From Pseudomonas sp. P818 (GTDB taxonomy: Bacteria; Pseudomonadota; Gammaproteobacteria; Pseudomonadales; Pseudomonadaceae): a DNA stretch of 64,000 nt. This document shows, one piece after another, positions 1 to 9,850 of this stretch. The notes under the pieces are model-generated. The model was given only the letters and a program-made list of their open reading frames with translations, made no database searches and was not told the DNA's origin. Both the position numbers and the translations under genes were made by a program. The first letter of the stretch is position 1, and every line of letters begins with the position of its first letter. The stretch is taken from positions 51,126 through 115,125 of the forward strand of contig NZ_ATKM01000014.1 of NCBI RefSeq assembly GCF_000418555.1, in the 5' to 3' direction.

Positions 1-891
1 GGTCTGCTGCCGCCAGGCCACCCGCTACTGCTGGGCAGCAACCAGTCGCTGCGCCCGGTGCGCGACCTGGCGCTGCAGGCCGATGTGGTGCTGGCCATCG
101 GCACCGAGCTGGGCGAGACCGACTACGACGTGGTGTTCGACGGCGACTTCCGCCTGCCCGGCCGTCTGATCCGCATCGACATCGATGCCCAGCAGCTGCA
201 GCGCAACTTCACTCCGCACCTGGCGATCCAGGGCGATGCTCGCGTGGCCATGCGCATGTTGCTGGCCGAGTTCAACCCCGACGAACCCCGTGAGGACAGC
301 CCCGGCGCACGGCGCACCGCCGCCGTACAGGCACGCCTGAACGAGGATTTCAGCGGCTGGGCGCATTACCGGCAGCTGTTCGACTGCATCCTGGATGTCC
401 TACCCGATGCCCGCTTCGTCGGCGATTCAACGCAAACCGTGTACAGCGGCAACCATCTGGTGGAACTGGACGGCGCGCGGCGCTGGTTCAACGCCTCCAC
501 CGGCTACGGCACCCTCGGCTACGGCCTGCCGGCTGCCATCGGCGCCAAGCTGGCCGAGCCGCAGCGCCCGGTGATCAGCCTGATGGGCGACGGCGGCATC
601 CAGTTCACCCTGCCCGAGCTGGCCAGCGCCGTGGAAGCGCGGGTCGGCATCATCGTGCTGCTGTGGAACAACGCCGGCTACGGCGAGATCAAGCGCTACA
701 TGCAGCGCCGCGACATCGAGCCGATCGGCGTCGACATCTACACCCCGGACCTGCTGGCCATCGCCCGCGGCTTCGGCTGCGCCGCCGAACGAGCGCGCGA
801 CCATACGCATCTGGCCGAGCTGCTGCGCGGTGCGCCGCATGATCGTCCCTTGATCATAGAAGTGCAGGAGGCCGCGCCCTTTCACCCCTGA
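1..891 (+). CDS. thiamine-diphosphate-dependent decarboxylase, C-terminal part
   Basis: The gene is cut by the window edge: its frame is open from base 1 and about 296 C-terminal residues are present, so the start is missing. The visible part holds the middle domain and the C-terminal cofactor domain of the acetolactate synthase/benzoylformate decarboxylase superfamily. The cofactor motif is GDG (586-594) followed by WNNAGYGE (from 664). The family decarboxylates or condenses 2-oxo acids in the cytoplasm. The next gene is an NCS1 permease; in P. aeruginosa a related decarboxylase lies beside transporters and guanidinobutyrase, so a 5-guanidino-2-oxopentanoate decarboxylase role is possible. 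That substrate is inference; the family call is firm. Confidence 0.8.
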   Translation, partial: GLLPPGHPLLLGSNQSLRPVRDLALQADVVLAIGTELGETDYDVVFDGDFRLPGRLIRIDIDAQQLQRNFTPHLAIQGDARVAMRMLLAEFNPDEPREDSPGARRTAAVQARLNEDFSGWAHYRQLFDCILDVLPDARFVGDSTQTVYSGNHLVELDGARRWFNASTGYGTLGYGLPAAIGAKLAEPQRPVISLMGDGGIQFTLPELASAVEARVGIIVLLWNNAGYGEIKRYMQRRDIEPIGVDIYTPDLLAIARGFGCAAERARDHTHLAELLRGAPHDRPLIIEVQEAAPFHP

Positions 892-900
892 CGACATTGA

Positions 901-962
901 TCGCGGCTAAAGCCCCTCCCACGGAAATAGAGGTTCCTTTGTGGGAGGGGCTTTAGCCGCGA
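901..962. repeat. REP-like perfect inverted repeat
   Basis: Two 22 bp arms (901-922 and 941-962) are perfect reverse complements separated by 18 bp. The arm contains GGCTAAAGCCCCTCCCAC, which recurs as a half-site at 5447-5467 and in degraded form at 62668-62686. It lies just after the decarboxylase stop codon and could also work as a strong 3' hairpin for that transcript. Confidence 0.8.
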
Positions 963-1070
963 GATTCCTACCTCGGATGCATCGGTGCTACGGACATAAC
1001 CACAAGATTCAGCTGCATCACTGACTGCCGTTCTACCAAGACCAACAATCAAGTATCGGGGAGTCGTTCC

Positions 1071-2411
1071 ATGTTCAAGCATCTCAGCCAGTATTTCGGC
1101 CAGGACGGCCTCGCACCTACAGATAAGGGCCATCGCAGCCTCGGCCTGGGCGGCACCATCGCCCTGTGGTTGGGCGCCAACGTGGTGGTCACCACCATCC
1201 TCACCGGCATGCTGCTGGTGCCGGATCTGAAATTCACCCAGGCCATGCTTATCGTGCTGATCGGTTCGGGTATCGGCATTCTGCCGCTGGTGCTGGTCGG
1301 CCTGATGGGCCAGCGTTCGGGCCTGACCACCATGGTGCTGGCGCGCGGCAGCTACGGCTCGCGCGGCGCCAAGCTACCCTCGCTGGTCAACCTGTTGACC
1401 CTGCTGGCCTGGAGCTGGATCCAGGCGCTGCTGGCCGGCATGAGCCTGAACTATGCGGTGGAACACCTGACCGGTTACTCCAACCTGCCGCTGTTCACCA
1501 TCCTCTGCGAGACTCTGGTGCTATTGATCGCCCTGCGCGGCCATCTGGGCATCGAGCGGGTCGAGCGCTGGGCGGCCATCAGCATGCTCCTGCTGGCCGG
1601 CGCGGTGTTCTACGTGATGGGGCAGAAGTTCGAGTTCGCCAGCCTCCTGGCCATGCCTACCGAGCCACGTAACGAGATCACCCCCGGTATCGCCTTCGAT
1701 ATCGTCATCGCCACCGCGTTCTCCTGGATTCCGCTGGCCGCCGACTACAACCGCAACTGCCGCAGCCAGGGCGTGGCGGCGGTGGGCACCTGGGTCGGCT
1801 ATGTCGCGGCCACGCTGCTGGCCATGGGCCTCGGCGCCACGGTTTCGGGCTTCTCGGTACTCACCGGCATGGAGCAGACCTACGACCCGGCGGTGCTTCT
1901 TGCAGGCTTCGGTTTCGGCCTGCCGGCGGCCATCGTGGTCTTCCTCTCGGTGATGACCACCAACGTCATGTGCGTTTACAGCGCCTCGCTTTCGTACCTC
2001 AACATCAGCCCGAAGACACCGTTCTGGAAGCCGGCGCTGGCCATCGGCGTACTGTCGATCCTCGGTTCGCAGATCCCCGGCATTCTCGACAACTTCCAGA
2101 ACTTCCTGCTGGTGATCGGCAGCGTGTTCATCCCGGCCTTCGCCGTGCTGATCGCCGACTACTTCCTGATCCACAGAGGCCACTACGCAGTGGACGAACT
2201 GCTCAGCGAAGACGGCGGCCGCTACCGTTACCTGAACGGCTTCAACCCGGCCGCCTTCGTCGCCTATGGTCTGGGCGCAGTGCTGGCCTACTACTGGGGC
2301 TGGATCTCGCCGCTGGCCTGGGGCGCTTCGCTGCCGGTGTTCCTGCTCACCGCCGCCTGCTACGCGGTCCTGCGTCGCTGGGTGCTGGTGCCACGGGCGC
2401 AGCTGGCGTAG
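1071..2411 (+). CDS. NCS1-family purine/cytosine permease-like transporter
   Basis: This 446-residue protein is a polytopic inner-membrane carrier with about 12 hydrophobic segments spread along its length. It fits the NCS1 (nucleobase:cation symporter-1, CodB-like) family, including the N-terminal segment with GTIALWLGANVVVTT and the loop AATAFSWIPLAADYNR that this family uses near its substrate site. The start is supported by a GGGGAG ribosome-binding site. NCS1 members import cytosine, allantoin, hydantoins, thiamine or related compounds with a cation. The decarboxylase upstream suggests a nitrogen-rich catabolic substrate, possibly guanidino compounds; the substrate is inference. Confidence 0.8.
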   Translation: MFKHLSQYFGQDGLAPTDKGHRSLGLGGTIALWLGANVVVTTILTGMLLVPDLKFTQAMLIVLIGSGIGILPLVLVGLMGQRSGLTTMVLARGSYGSRGAKLPSLVNLLTLLAWSWIQALLAGMSLNYAVEHLTGYSNLPLFTILCETLVLLIALRGHLGIERVERWAAISMLLLAGAVFYVMGQKFEFASLLAMPTEPRNEITPGIAFDIVIATAFSWIPLAADYNRNCRSQGVAAVGTWVGYVAATLLAMGLGATVSGFSVLTGMEQTYDPAVLLAGFGFGLPAAIVVFLSVMTTNVMCVYSASLSYLNISPKTPFWKPALAIGVLSILGSQIPGILDNFQNFLLVIGSVFIPAFAVLIADYFLIHRGHYAVDELLSEDGGRYRYLNGFNPAAFVAYGLGAVLAYYWGWISPLAWGASLPVFLLTAACYAVLRRWVLVPRAQLA

Positions 2412-2442
2412 CGTGATGAAAATCGTGGCGAGCTGATCACCC

Positions 2443-2616
2443 GTAGGGTGGGTTAGCCGCCTGTCGCGCTTGTCGATCAACCCGCCATGCCAGGTGCGGC
2501 GTAACCCACCATAGGCGCGACACAATCGCTCGCCAGGTGGGTTACGTGGGGCGGTCATCCGAGCGCCCTGCCCTTGTCTGTATTGAGAGATTGGTGTTCG
2601 ACGCCGCCCACCCTAC
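2443..2616. repeat. intergenic repeat cluster built on GTAGGGTGGGTTA units
   Basis: The 265 bp gap between the permease and the hydrolase contains several copies, in both orientations, of a unit around GGGTGGGTTA. They lie near 2443, 2500, 2536 and 2607. The outermost 10 bp arms (2443-2452 and 2607-2616) are perfect inverted repeats. No coding potential was seen. A related degenerate repeat is at 6558-6619. Confidence 0.6.
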
Positions 2617-2676
2617 GGTAGAGCGCAGCCGCCAACCAGGCTGCCGCAGGATGCGAAACCGCTTTGAGGAACGACC

Positions 2677-3408
2677 ATGAAAATCGTCAGCCGTGACCGC
2701 TGGTTCGAGGTGGAACACCGCCACGATGGCATCTGCCTCATCCACGAGCCCTACGTACGCCCCTTCTACCGCTGCAACATGTGGCATGTGCAGGGGCGCG
2801 AGCATGACGTGCTGATCGACTCCGGCTCCGGCCTGGTCAGCCTGCGCGAGCAACTGCCGTGGCTGACCGAAAAGCCGCTGCTGGCCGTGGCCAGCCACTG
2901 CCACTTCGACCATATCGCCGGGCATCACGAATTCGAGGAGCGCCTGGTGCATCCGGCCGAGGCCGATATCCTCGCCGCACCGGACGGCGCCAATACCCTG
3001 GCCACCGATTTCGTCGGTGACGAGATGTTCGAGGCGCACCCGGATTGCCCACTGTGCTACGCCGAATACCGCGTACGGGCGGCGCCGGCCACGCGCCTGG
3101 TGGAAGACGGCGAAGTGCTGGATCTGGGTAATCGGGTGTTGCAGGTGCTGCACACGCCCGGCCATTCACCGGGCGGCATCAGCCTGTGGGAAGCGCAGAC
3201 ACAGACGCTGTTTTCCGGCGACATCCTCTACGACGGCCCGCTGATCGAGGACGCCTACCATTCGAACCTGGAAGATTACGCGCAGAGTCTGGCACGCCTG
3301 CGCGAACTGCCCGTGCGCACCGTGCACGGCGGGCATTTCGCGAGTTTCTCGGGGCAGCGGATGCGCGAGCTGATAGACGCCTGGTTCGACGCCCACCGTC
3401 TCGACTGA
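2677..3408 (+). CDS. metallo-beta-lactamase-fold hydrolase
   Basis: The 243-residue protein carries the full metal-binding set of the MBL superfamily. HCHFDH at residues 74-79 gives the HxHxDH motif, H163 is in HTPGHSPGG, D182 is in SGDILYD, and a last histidine is in VHGGH (217-220). Members are cytoplasmic hydrolases of thioesters, lactones or phosphoesters, often glyoxalase II-like; the substrate cannot be read here. There is no signal peptide. The ATG is preceded by a GAGGAACG ribosome-binding site. It converges with the small minus-strand gene that follows. Confidence 0.85.
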   Translation: MKIVSRDRWFEVEHRHDGICLIHEPYVRPFYRCNMWHVQGREHDVLIDSGSGLVSLREQLPWLTEKPLLAVASHCHFDHIAGHHEFEERLVHPAEADILAAPDGANTLATDFVGDEMFEAHPDCPLCYAEYRVRAAPATRLVEDGEVLDLGNRVLQVLHTPGHSPGGISLWEAQTQTLFSGDILYDGPLIEDAYHSNLEDYAQSLARLRELPVRTVHGGHFASFSGQRMRELIDAWFDAHRLD

Positions 3409-3414
3409 ACAGCT

Positions 3415-3546
3415 TCAGCGGCGCTGACGCGCTTCGCGCCGCAGGCGCTCCTGCTCGGCCTCGCTGATACGAATCGGCTGAGGTTGCGGGACGAGGCCGA
3501 GGGCCTGCAGCAGGGCTTGCAGTTGTTCTTGCAGCTTGGCGAGCAT
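3415..3546 (-). CDS. small hypothetical protein, 43 aa, downstream of aceK on the opposite side of the hydrolase
   Basis: The start is decided by a strong ribosome-binding site: GGAGG lies 8 bases before an ATG at 3546. A longer frame to a TTG at 3612 lacks such a site. The 43-residue product is a leucine/glutamine-rich helix (MLAKLQEQLQALLQALGLV), then a proline-containing linker and a highly charged arginine/glutamate tail. No signal peptide or membrane segment is seen. It reads in the same direction as aceK, about 87 bp beyond the aceK stop, so it may be co-transcribed. I do not recognise its function. Confidence 0.6.
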   Translation of the reverse strand: MLAKLQEQLQALLQALGLVPQPQPIRISEAEQERLRREARQRR

Positions 3547-3633
3547 GGGTACGACCTCCTGCCAAGTTAAGGGAAGAGCCGGCGGCTCACTTATCAGATT
3601 AGGCCGGGCCAAACGGATTTCAACCAGCCTCCG

Positions 3634-5352
3634 TCAAATCACCGGACTCTTGCGCCGATAGGGGAACACGTCGATCACCTTGCCCGCGCGGATCGCCTCC
3701 TGCAATCGTTTCCAGTAATCGGCGTCATAGAGATTGCCATGCAGTTGGCTGAACAACCGGCGCTGCTTGATATCGGCGAACAGGAACGGCGGGAACTCCT
3801 CGGGGAACACGTCCATCGGCCCCACCGAATACCAGGGCTCGGAGCTCATCTCGTCCTCGGGGAAACGCGGCGGCGGAATGTGCCGAAAATTCACTTCGGT
3901 GAGAAAGCAGATCTCGTCGTAGTCGTAGAACACCACGCGGCCATGGCGGGTGACGCCGAAGTTCTTCAGCAGCATGTCGCCGGGGAAGATATTGGCCGCC
4001 GCCAGTTGCTTGATGGCAAGGCCGTAGTCGTCCAGCGCCTCGCGCACCTGGGCCTCGCTGGCGCCTTCGAGATAGAGGTTCAGCGGCGTCATGCGCCGCT
4101 CCGTCCAGCAGTGCCGAACCAGCACGGTGTCACCTTCCACCACCACGGTCGAGGGCGCTACTTCCAGCAGTTCGGCCAGACATTCGGGCTCGAACTTGGC
4201 CTTGGGGAAACGGAAATCGGAAAACTCCTGGGTATCGGCCATGCGCCCTACCCGGTCGACGCTTTTGACCAGGCGGTACTTCTCGATCACCGTGTTGCGG
4301 TCCACCGTCTTGGCGTGCGCGAAACGGTCCTTGATGATCTTGAACACGGTATTGAAGCCCGGCAGGGTAAACACGCTCATGACCATGCCGCGCACACCCG
4401 GCGCCATGATGAAGCGGTCGTCGGTGCTGGCCAGGTGGCCGATCAGGGCGCGGTAGAACTCGGACTTGCCGTGTTTGTAGAAGCCGATCGAGGTGTACAG
4501 CTCGGCGATATGCTTGCCCGGCAGGATGCGCTTGAGAAAACCGACGAACTCGGCTGGGATCGCCACGTCCACCATGAAGTAGCTGCGGGTGAACGAGAAG
4601 ATGATCGACACCTCCGCCTCGTCAGTGATCGCCGCATCGACCTGGATGCCCTGCCCTTCGCGGTGCAGCAGCGGGATCGCCAGCGGCCATTGTTCGTCGC
4701 GGGTGTAGATGCGCCCGATCAGGTAGGCGCCCTTGTTGCGATACAGCACCGAGGAAAACAGCTCGATGCACAGCTCCGGGTCCTTGCAGACCCAGTCCGG
4801 CAGGCTGGCGCTCAGTTGCTCTTCCAGGCGCTGTAGGTCGCGAGGCAGGTCTTCGTAAGGCACATCGAAACGGTAATCCTCGAAAATCGCCTGCAGCGCC
4901 TGATGCAGTTCGCCCGCGGGCCGGTAGCTGCGCGTCTGCGCGGCGCTGGGCTGGCTGCGCAGCGACGGCCGGGTGGTATGGATGAACATGCAGCCATCGC
5001 TGATCTGGTCATGGCTGAACAGGCTGCAGAAGATCGAGTTGAACCAGGTTTCCGCCAGCTCGTCGTCGAAACGCAGATCGATCAGGGCGATATAGGCGCT
5101 TTTGACCAGCGGCCACTGGCCCACTTCCAGCAAGGACTCATCGAAGCCCTCGAGCAGGCGCTCACGGGTCTGCGCCACCTTCTCTTCGTACAGATTGATG
5201 CGCGCGGCCGAGGCGCGCTGCGCCTCCTGCCACTGCGCCTGCTCGAAGCGCATGCGGGCGCCATCGGTGATCTGGCGAAAGTGCTCGCGGTAGTCGTCGA
5301 AGCCGTCGAGGATCAGGCGAGCGATCTCGCCGGCCGGCCATTGTTGCCCCAT
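3634..5352 (-). CDS. aceK: isocitrate dehydrogenase kinase/phosphatase AceK
   Basis: The 572-residue protein matches AceK in length (about 575) and along its whole sequence. It phosphorylates and dephosphorylates isocitrate dehydrogenase, switching carbon between the TCA cycle and the glyoxylate bypass during growth on acetate or fatty acids. Typical features are the glycine-rich ATP loop region around [14 protein letters not shown] and the acidic [15 protein letters not shown] active-site segment in the C-terminal half. It starts with ATG at 5352. Unlike in enterics, aceA and aceB are not adjacent; this dispersed arrangement is usual for Pseudomonas. Confidence 0.97.
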   Translation of the reverse strand: MGQQWPAGEIARLILDGFDDYREHFRQITDGARMRFEQAQWQEAQRASAARINLYEEKVAQTRERLLEGFDESLLEVGQWPLVKSAYIALIDLRFDDELAETWFNSIFCSLFSHDQISDGCMFIHTTRPSLRSQPSAAQTRSYRPAGELHQALQAIFEDYRFDVPYEDLPRDLQRLEEQLSASLPDWVCKDPELCIELFSSVLYRNKGAYLIGRIYTRDEQWPLAIPLLHREGQGIQVDAAITDEAEVSIIFSFTRSYFMVDVAIPAEFVGFLKRILPGKHIAELYTSIGFYKHGKSEFYRALIGHLASTDDRFIMAPGVRGMVMSVFTLPGFNTVFKIIKDRFAHAKTVDRNTVIEKYRLVKSVDRVGRMADTQEFSDFRFPKAKFEPECLAELLEVAPSTVVVEGDTVLVRHCWTERRMTPLNLYLEGASEAQVREALDDYGLAIKQLAAANIFPGDMLLKNFGVTRHGRVVFYDYDEICFLTEVNFRHIPPPRFPEDEMSSEPWYSVGPMDVFPEEFPPFLFADIKQRRLFSQLHGNLYDADYWKRLQEAIRAGKVIDVFPYRRKSPVI

Positions 5353-5446
5353 TACGCATGCCTCATCCGCAGTGATCAGCCGAGCTTAGCCGACAACGCC
5401 TATCTGGATTGCAATCGTGATTGACAAAGCCTCCACCATTGCAGGT

Positions 5447-5467
5447 CGTGGCTAAAGCCCCTCCCAC
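5447..5467. repeat. half-copy of the REP-like repeat seen at 901-962
   Basis: This 21 bp stretch matches one arm of the inverted repeat near the start of the window (GGCTAAAGCCCCTCCCAC is identical). It lacks the second arm. It lies between the divergent aceK and DMT transporter genes. Confidence 0.6.
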
Positions 5468-5575
5468 ACCGTCCCTGCCACCGAGTCCTACCCAATCATT
5501 CAAACGTGCAATGCGGATTGCCAGAACCCTGCCCAGCGGCAACACTCTCGCCCCCACCCTGTTGGATGCTTCGCC

Positions 5576-6466
5576 GTGCGTACCGCCGATCTGCTTCGCC
5601 TGCTGCTGCTCGCTGCCATCTGGGGCGCCAGCTTCCTGTTCATGCGCGTTGCCGCACCGGTGCTGGGCAGTATGCCGACCGCCTTCTTTCGCGCCAGCTT
5701 CGGCGCACTCGGGCTGCTCGCCGTGCTTGTGCTGCTGCGCAGTGACTGGGACTTTCGCGGCAAGCTGCGCATCTGCCTGGGCCTGGGCGTGATCAACGCC
5801 GGGCTGCCTTCAGCCATGTACTGCCTGGCGGCGCTGATCCTGCCGGCCGGTTACTCGGCAATCTTCAACGCCACCACGCCGCTGATGGGCGTACTGATCG
5901 GCGCACTGTTCTTCCATGAAGGCATCAACCCGAGCAAGGCGGCGGGCGTGTTTCTCGGCCTGCTCGGCGTGGCGGTGCTGACCCGTACCGGCCCGGTGGC
6001 CTTCGATCTCGACCTGCTGCTGGGCGCGGGTGCCTGTCTGGTGGCCACCACCTGCTACGGCTTCGCCGGCTTTCTCACCCGGCGCTGGATCGGCCAGCAG
6101 GGCGGCCTGGACAACCGCCTGACCGCCTTCGCCAGCCTGGTCGGGGCCAGCCTGTTCCTGCTGCCACTGTTCGCTGGCAGTCTGGCGCTGCAGCCACCGC
6201 CAAGTTGGGGTGGTATGGAGGTGTGGCTGTCGCTGGCCGGTCTCGGTCTACTCTGTACGGCGTTCGCCTACGTGCTGTACTTCCGCCTGCTGGCCGATAT
6301 CGGACCGATCAGGGCCAGTACCACCACCTTCCTGATCCCGCCGTTCGGCGTGCTGTGGGGTGCCCTGCTGCTGGGTGAGCCCCTGAGCTGGGACTACCTG
6401 CCCGGCTGCCTGTTGATCGCCCTGGCCCTATGGCTGGTGGTCAGGCCGAGCGTGAGCAGAGCGTAG
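5576..6466 (+). CDS. EamA/DMT-superfamily transporter
   Basis: The 296-residue protein has about ten hydrophobic helices in two EamA repeats, beginning with LLRLLLLAAIWGASFLFMR. The AAIWGASF motif in the first helix is typical of drug/metabolite exporters. Each repeat ends with a GVALL- or CLLIAL-like segment, so the duplicated fold is complete. It acts in the inner membrane, probably exporting an amino acid or metabolite; the substrate is unknown. The start chosen is GTG at 5576, with only a weak GGAT upstream, so the start is the least certain part. Confidence 0.85.
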   Translation: MRTADLLRLLLLAAIWGASFLFMRVAAPVLGSMPTAFFRASFGALGLLAVLVLLRSDWDFRGKLRICLGLGVINAGLPSAMYCLAALILPAGYSAIFNATTPLMGVLIGALFFHEGINPSKAAGVFLGLLGVAVLTRTGPVAFDLDLLLGAGACLVATTCYGFAGFLTRRWIGQQGGLDNRLTAFASLVGASLFLLPLFAGSLALQPPPSWGGMEVWLSLAGLGLLCTAFAYVLYFRLLADIGPIRASTTTFLIPPFGVLWGALLLGEPLSWDYLPGCLLIALALWLVVRPSVSRA

Positions 6467-6522
6467 CCCGGATGCAATCCGGGGCGCAGGCGGCGTGACT
6501 CCCCGGATTGCATCCGGGCTAC
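6463..6522. repeat. perfect REP-like inverted repeat overlapping a stop codon
   Basis: The arms at 6463-6484 and 6501-6522 are perfect 22 bp inverted repeats around GTAGCCCGGATGCAATCC. The left arm contains the TAG stop of the DMT transporter (6464-6466). A single shorter palindrome of the same family lies at 50109-50131. Confidence 0.8.
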
Positions 6523-6557
6523 GGGCTGGTGGTGCGACCAAGCGTTGCCAGGGCGCA

Positions 6558-6619
6558 GGGTAGATCGCGCTTTATCGATCCACCAAAGCGGTGGATGTGA
6601 AAAGCGACATCCACCCTAC
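6558..6619. repeat. intergenic hairpin repeat with GGTGGATGT units
   Basis: The segment reads from GGGTAGATCGCGC to CCACCCTACG. It contains an internal ATCCACC...GGTGGAT hairpin and a nested copy of the CACCCTACG end found in the cluster at 2443-2616. It is a dispersed intergenic repeat between convergent genes (DMT transporter and cysK). Confidence 0.5.
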
Positions 6620-6663
6620 GCTTGGCTCAGCTTTTAGCCTGCCGCCTGAAGCCTGCAACCGGC

Positions 6664-7635
6664 TTACTGCTGCAACTCCTGCTCGGTGAACAGATCGCTG
6701 AACAGCATGCTCGAAAGATAGCGCTCACCGGAGTCCGGCAGGATTACCACAATGGTTTTGCCCTGCATTTCCGGCTTCTCGGCCAGACGCACCGCCGCGG
6801 CCATCGCCGCGCCGCAGGAAATCCCGCAGAGAATGCCTTCCTCGCGCATCAGGCGCAGGGCCATGGCCTTGGCTTCATCGTCATTGACCTGCTCGACCTG
6901 ATCGACCATCGCCAGGTCGAGGTTCTTCGGCACGAAACCGGCGCCGATGCCCTGGATCTTGTGCGGTGCCGGCTTGACCTCGTCACCGGCCAGGGTCTGG
7001 CTGATCACCGGCGAGCCCACCGGCTCCACCGCCACCGACAGAATCGGCTTGCCCTGGGTCTGCTTGATGTAACGCGAAACGCCGGTGATGGTGCCGCCGG
7101 TACCAACGCCGGCCACCAGCACATCGATGGCACCTTCGGTGTCGCGCCAGATCTCCGGCCCGGTGGTCTTTTCATGGATGGCCGGGTTGGCCGGGTTCTC
7201 GAACTGCTGCGGCAGGTAATAGTCAGGATTGGCGGCGACCAGCTCGTTGGCCTTCTCGATCGCGCCCTTCATGCCCTTGGCCGGTTCGGTCAGCACCAGC
7301 TCGGCACCGAGCGCCTTGAGCACCTTGCGCCGTTCCAGGCTCATCGAGGCCGGCATGGTCAGCACCAGTTTGTAACCGCGCGCGGCAGCGACGAACGCCA
7401 GGCCGATGCCGGTATTGCCGGAGGTCGGCTCGACGATGGTCATGCCCGGCTTGAGCACACCGCGCTCCTCGGCGTCCCAGATCATGCTGGCGCCGATACG
7501 GCACTTGACCGAATACGCCGGGTTGCGGCCCTCGATCTTGGCCAGGATGGTCACGCCTTTCGGTCCCAGACGGTTGATCATCACCAGCGGTGTATTGCCG
7601 ATGGCCTGGGCGTTGTCTGCGAAAATGCGGCTCAT
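6664..7635 (-). CDS. cysK: cysteine synthase A (O-acetylserine sulfhydrylase)
   Basis: CysK makes L-cysteine from O-acetylserine and sulfide with pyridoxal phosphate in the cytoplasm. The catalytic lysine is K44 in [11 protein letters not shown], and the substrate loop TSGNTG is at residues 71-76. I start the gene at the ATG at 7635, giving 323 residues, the same length as E. coli CysK and preceded by AAGGAA; an in-frame start at 7668 would add an unsupported 11-residue extension. A second, B-type synthase (cysM) is at 54788-55693. It converges with the DMT transporter. Confidence 0.97.
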   Translation of the reverse strand: MSRIFADNAQAIGNTPLVMINRLGPKGVTILAKIEGRNPAYSVKCRIGASMIWDAEERGVLKPGMTIVEPTSGNTGIGLAFVAAARGYKLVLTMPASMSLERRKVLKALGAELVLTEPAKGMKGAIEKANELVAANPDYYLPQQFENPANPAIHEKTTGPEIWRDTEGAIDVLVAGVGTGGTITGVSRYIKQTQGKPILSVAVEPVGSPVISQTLAGDEVKPAPHKIQGIGAGFVPKNLDLAMVDQVEQVNDDEAKAMALRLMREEGILCGISCGAAMAAAVRLAEKPEMQGKTIVVILPDSGERYLSSMLFSDLFTEQELQQ

Positions 7636-7772
7636 GGTGCATCGATTCCTTGTCGTTGCGGAGCTCACCAGCCTATGCCTGATGAATCATCGCGTCCAGC
7701 ATCAGGAAGGTCGAACTCTGCCCCGGCTAGCGCAGTCAACCTGTGGAGAATCAGACCTGACGGATACACCCG

Positions 7773-8852
7773 ATGAAACGCCGTTACAGCCTGCCGCTGT
7801 GGATCTGCCTCAGCCTGCTCGCCCTGCTGGTGGTGCTGCACGTCGCCCTGCCCTACGTCGTCCGCGACTACCTCAATGACAAGCTCGCGAACATGGGTAA
7901 CTACCGCGGGCAGATCGAAGACGTCGACATCGCGCTCTGGCGCGGCGCCTATCGCATCAACGGCCTGAACATCGTCAAGGCCGAACAGCAGGTGCCAGTG
8001 CCCTTCGTCGAGGCGCCGCGCATCGATATTTCAGTGAGCTGGCGCGACCTGTGGCAGGAGCGGGCCGTGGTGGCCAGGGTGATCTTCGACCGGCCGCAAG
8101 TGAACTTCGTCGATGGGCAAAGCAGCGATGAAACCCAGACCGGTGAAGGCGTCGACTGGCGCGAGCAGTTGAACAAGCTGCTGCCGATCACCCTCAACGA
8201 AGTGCGCGTACTCGACGGTACGCTGGGCTTCTACAATTTCAGCGTCTCACCACCGGTGAAGCTGCATGCCAACGCGATCGACGCCAGCCTCTACAACCTG
8301 ACCAACGTGGCCGACGAACAGGGCGATCGCGTCGCCCGTTTCGAGGGCACGGCGCAACTGCTCGATCACGCGCCACTGGAAGCCACGGCGGTGTTCGATC
8401 CCTTTCACAACTTCGAGGATTTCGAGTTCCGCGTACGCGCCACCGGTATCGAGCTAACGCGCCTCAACGACCTGGCCAACGCCTATGGCAAGTTCGACTT
8501 CAAAAGCGGTAACGGCGACCTGGTAGTCGAAGCCTCCGCCGAGGATGCTCAGCTCAGTGGCTACATCAAGCCGCTGTTACGCAACGTCGAGGTTTTTGAC
8601 TGGCAGCAGGATGTGGAAGACCAGGACAAGGGCTTTCTACGTTCGATATGGGAGGCTCTGGTCGGTGGCAGCGAGAAGGTCCTGAAGAATCAGCGTCAGG
8701 ATCAGATCGCCACCCGTGTCGAACTCAGCGGTAGCACGCGCCAGCAGGATATCAGCGCCTTCCAGGCCTTCATCGGCATCCTGCGCAATGGCTTCGTCGA
8801 AGCCTTCACGCCCCGCTACGAACGCCCGCCACCTCAGCAGGACGGCAGCTGA
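7773..8852 (+). CDS. DUF748 domain envelope protein
   Basis: The 359-residue protein has one N-terminal membrane helix (residues about 8-28, LPLWICLSLLALLVVLHVAL). A long beta-rich domain of the DUF748/AsmA-like type follows, with DVDIALWRGAYRINGLNIVK near residue 50. Proteins of this kind are anchored in the inner membrane and reach into the periplasm; some AsmA-like relatives are tied to lipid transport to the outer membrane. This one is shorter than the large DUF748 proteins. It stands alone between cysK (divergent) and the MoxR gene. The exact function is unknown. Confidence 0.8.
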   Translation: MKRRYSLPLWICLSLLALLVVLHVALPYVVRDYLNDKLANMGNYRGQIEDVDIALWRGAYRINGLNIVKAEQQVPVPFVEAPRIDISVSWRDLWQERAVVARVIFDRPQVNFVDGQSSDETQTGEGVDWREQLNKLLPITLNEVRVLDGTLGFYNFSVSPPVKLHANAIDASLYNLTNVADEQGDRVARFEGTAQLLDHAPLEATAVFDPFHNFEDFEFRVRATGIELTRLNDLANAYGKFDFKSGNGDLVVEASAEDAQLSGYIKPLLRNVEVFDWQQDVEDQDKGFLRSIWEALVGGSEKVLKNQRQDQIATRVELSGSTRQQDISAFQAFIGILRNGFVEAFTPRYERPPPQQDGS

Positions 8853-8996
8853 GCTGTAGCCGAAAGCAGCGGTGACCGCCCATTCAGTGACTGAATACCG
8901 CGTCTGCGTTCACAGCCACCGGAGCTGCGCGTTATAGTCGCGCTCTGAATTTCTGCTGCGGGCCGGCCCGCGCGTTACCGTTTCGAGGATTTTCCG

Positions 8997-9842
8997 ATGA
9001 AGTTCGAAGGCACCCAGTCCTACGTCGCCACCGACGACCTCAAGCTCGCGGTCAACGCCGCCATCACCCTGCAACGCCCGCTGCTGGTCAAGGGTGAGCC
9101 GGGCACCGGCAAGACAATGCTCGCCGAGCAACTGGCCGAGGCCTTCTCTGCCCGCCTGATCACCTGGCACATCAAGTCCACTACCAAGGCGCATCAGGGC
9201 CTGTATGAATACGATGCGGTCAGCCGCCTGCGTGACTCGCAGCTCGACTCCGACAAGGTCCACGATGTTCGCAACTACATCAAGAAGGGCAAGCTGTGGG
9301 AGGCGTTCGAGTCCGACGAGCGCGTGATCCTGCTGATCGACGAGATCGACAAGGCCGACATCGAGTTTCCCAACGACCTGTTGCAGGAACTCGACAAGAT
9401 GGAGTTCTACGTTTACGAGACCAACGAGACGATCAAGGCCAAGCAGCGCCCGATCATCATCATCACCTCGAACAACGAGAAGGAACTGCCGGACGCCTTC
9501 CTGCGCCGCTGCTTCTTCCACTACATCGCCTTCCCGGATCGGGAGACCCTGAAGAAGATCGTCGACGTGCACTACCCCAACATCAGCGGCGAGCTGGTGG
9601 CCGAGGCGCTGGACGTGTTCTTCGACGTGCGCAAGGTACCGGGCCTGAAGAAGAAGCCTTCGACCAGCGAGCTGGTGGACTGGCTCAAGCTGCTGATGGC
9701 CGACAACATCGGTGAAGCGGTGCTGCGCGAGCGCGACCCGACCAAGGCCATCCCGCCGCTGGCCGGTGCGCTGGTGAAGAACGAGCAGGATGTGCAGTTG
9801 CTCGAGCGCCTGGCCTTCATGACCCGCCGAGCATCCCGATAA
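8997..9842 (+). CDS. MoxR-type AAA+ ATPase
   Basis: The 281-residue protein is a single AAA+ module. Walker A is GEPGTGKT (residues 33-40), Walker B is VILLIDEID (110-118), then a sensor 1 segment IITSNNEKELPDAFLRRC with an arginine finger. MoxR ATPases act as chaperones that load metals or remodel partner proteins, usually together with a VWA-domain protein, and such a protein is encoded next. A GAGG ribosome-binding site precedes the ATG. The 174 bp gap to the VWA gene holds a diverged foldback repeat (9851-9957). Confidence 0.92.
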   Translation: MKFEGTQSYVATDDLKLAVNAAITLQRPLLVKGEPGTGKTMLAEQLAEAFSARLITWHIKSTTKAHQGLYEYDAVSRLRDSQLDSDKVHDVRNYIKKGKLWEAFESDERVILLIDEIDKADIEFPNDLLQELDKMEFYVYETNETIKAKQRPIIIITSNNEKELPDAFLRRCFFHYIAFPDRETLKKIVDVHYPNISGELVAEALDVFFDVRKVPGLKKKPSTSELVDWLKLLMADNIGEAVLRERDPTKAIPPLAGALVKNEQDVQLLERLAFMTRRASR

Positions 9843-9850
9843 ACGGGCGG

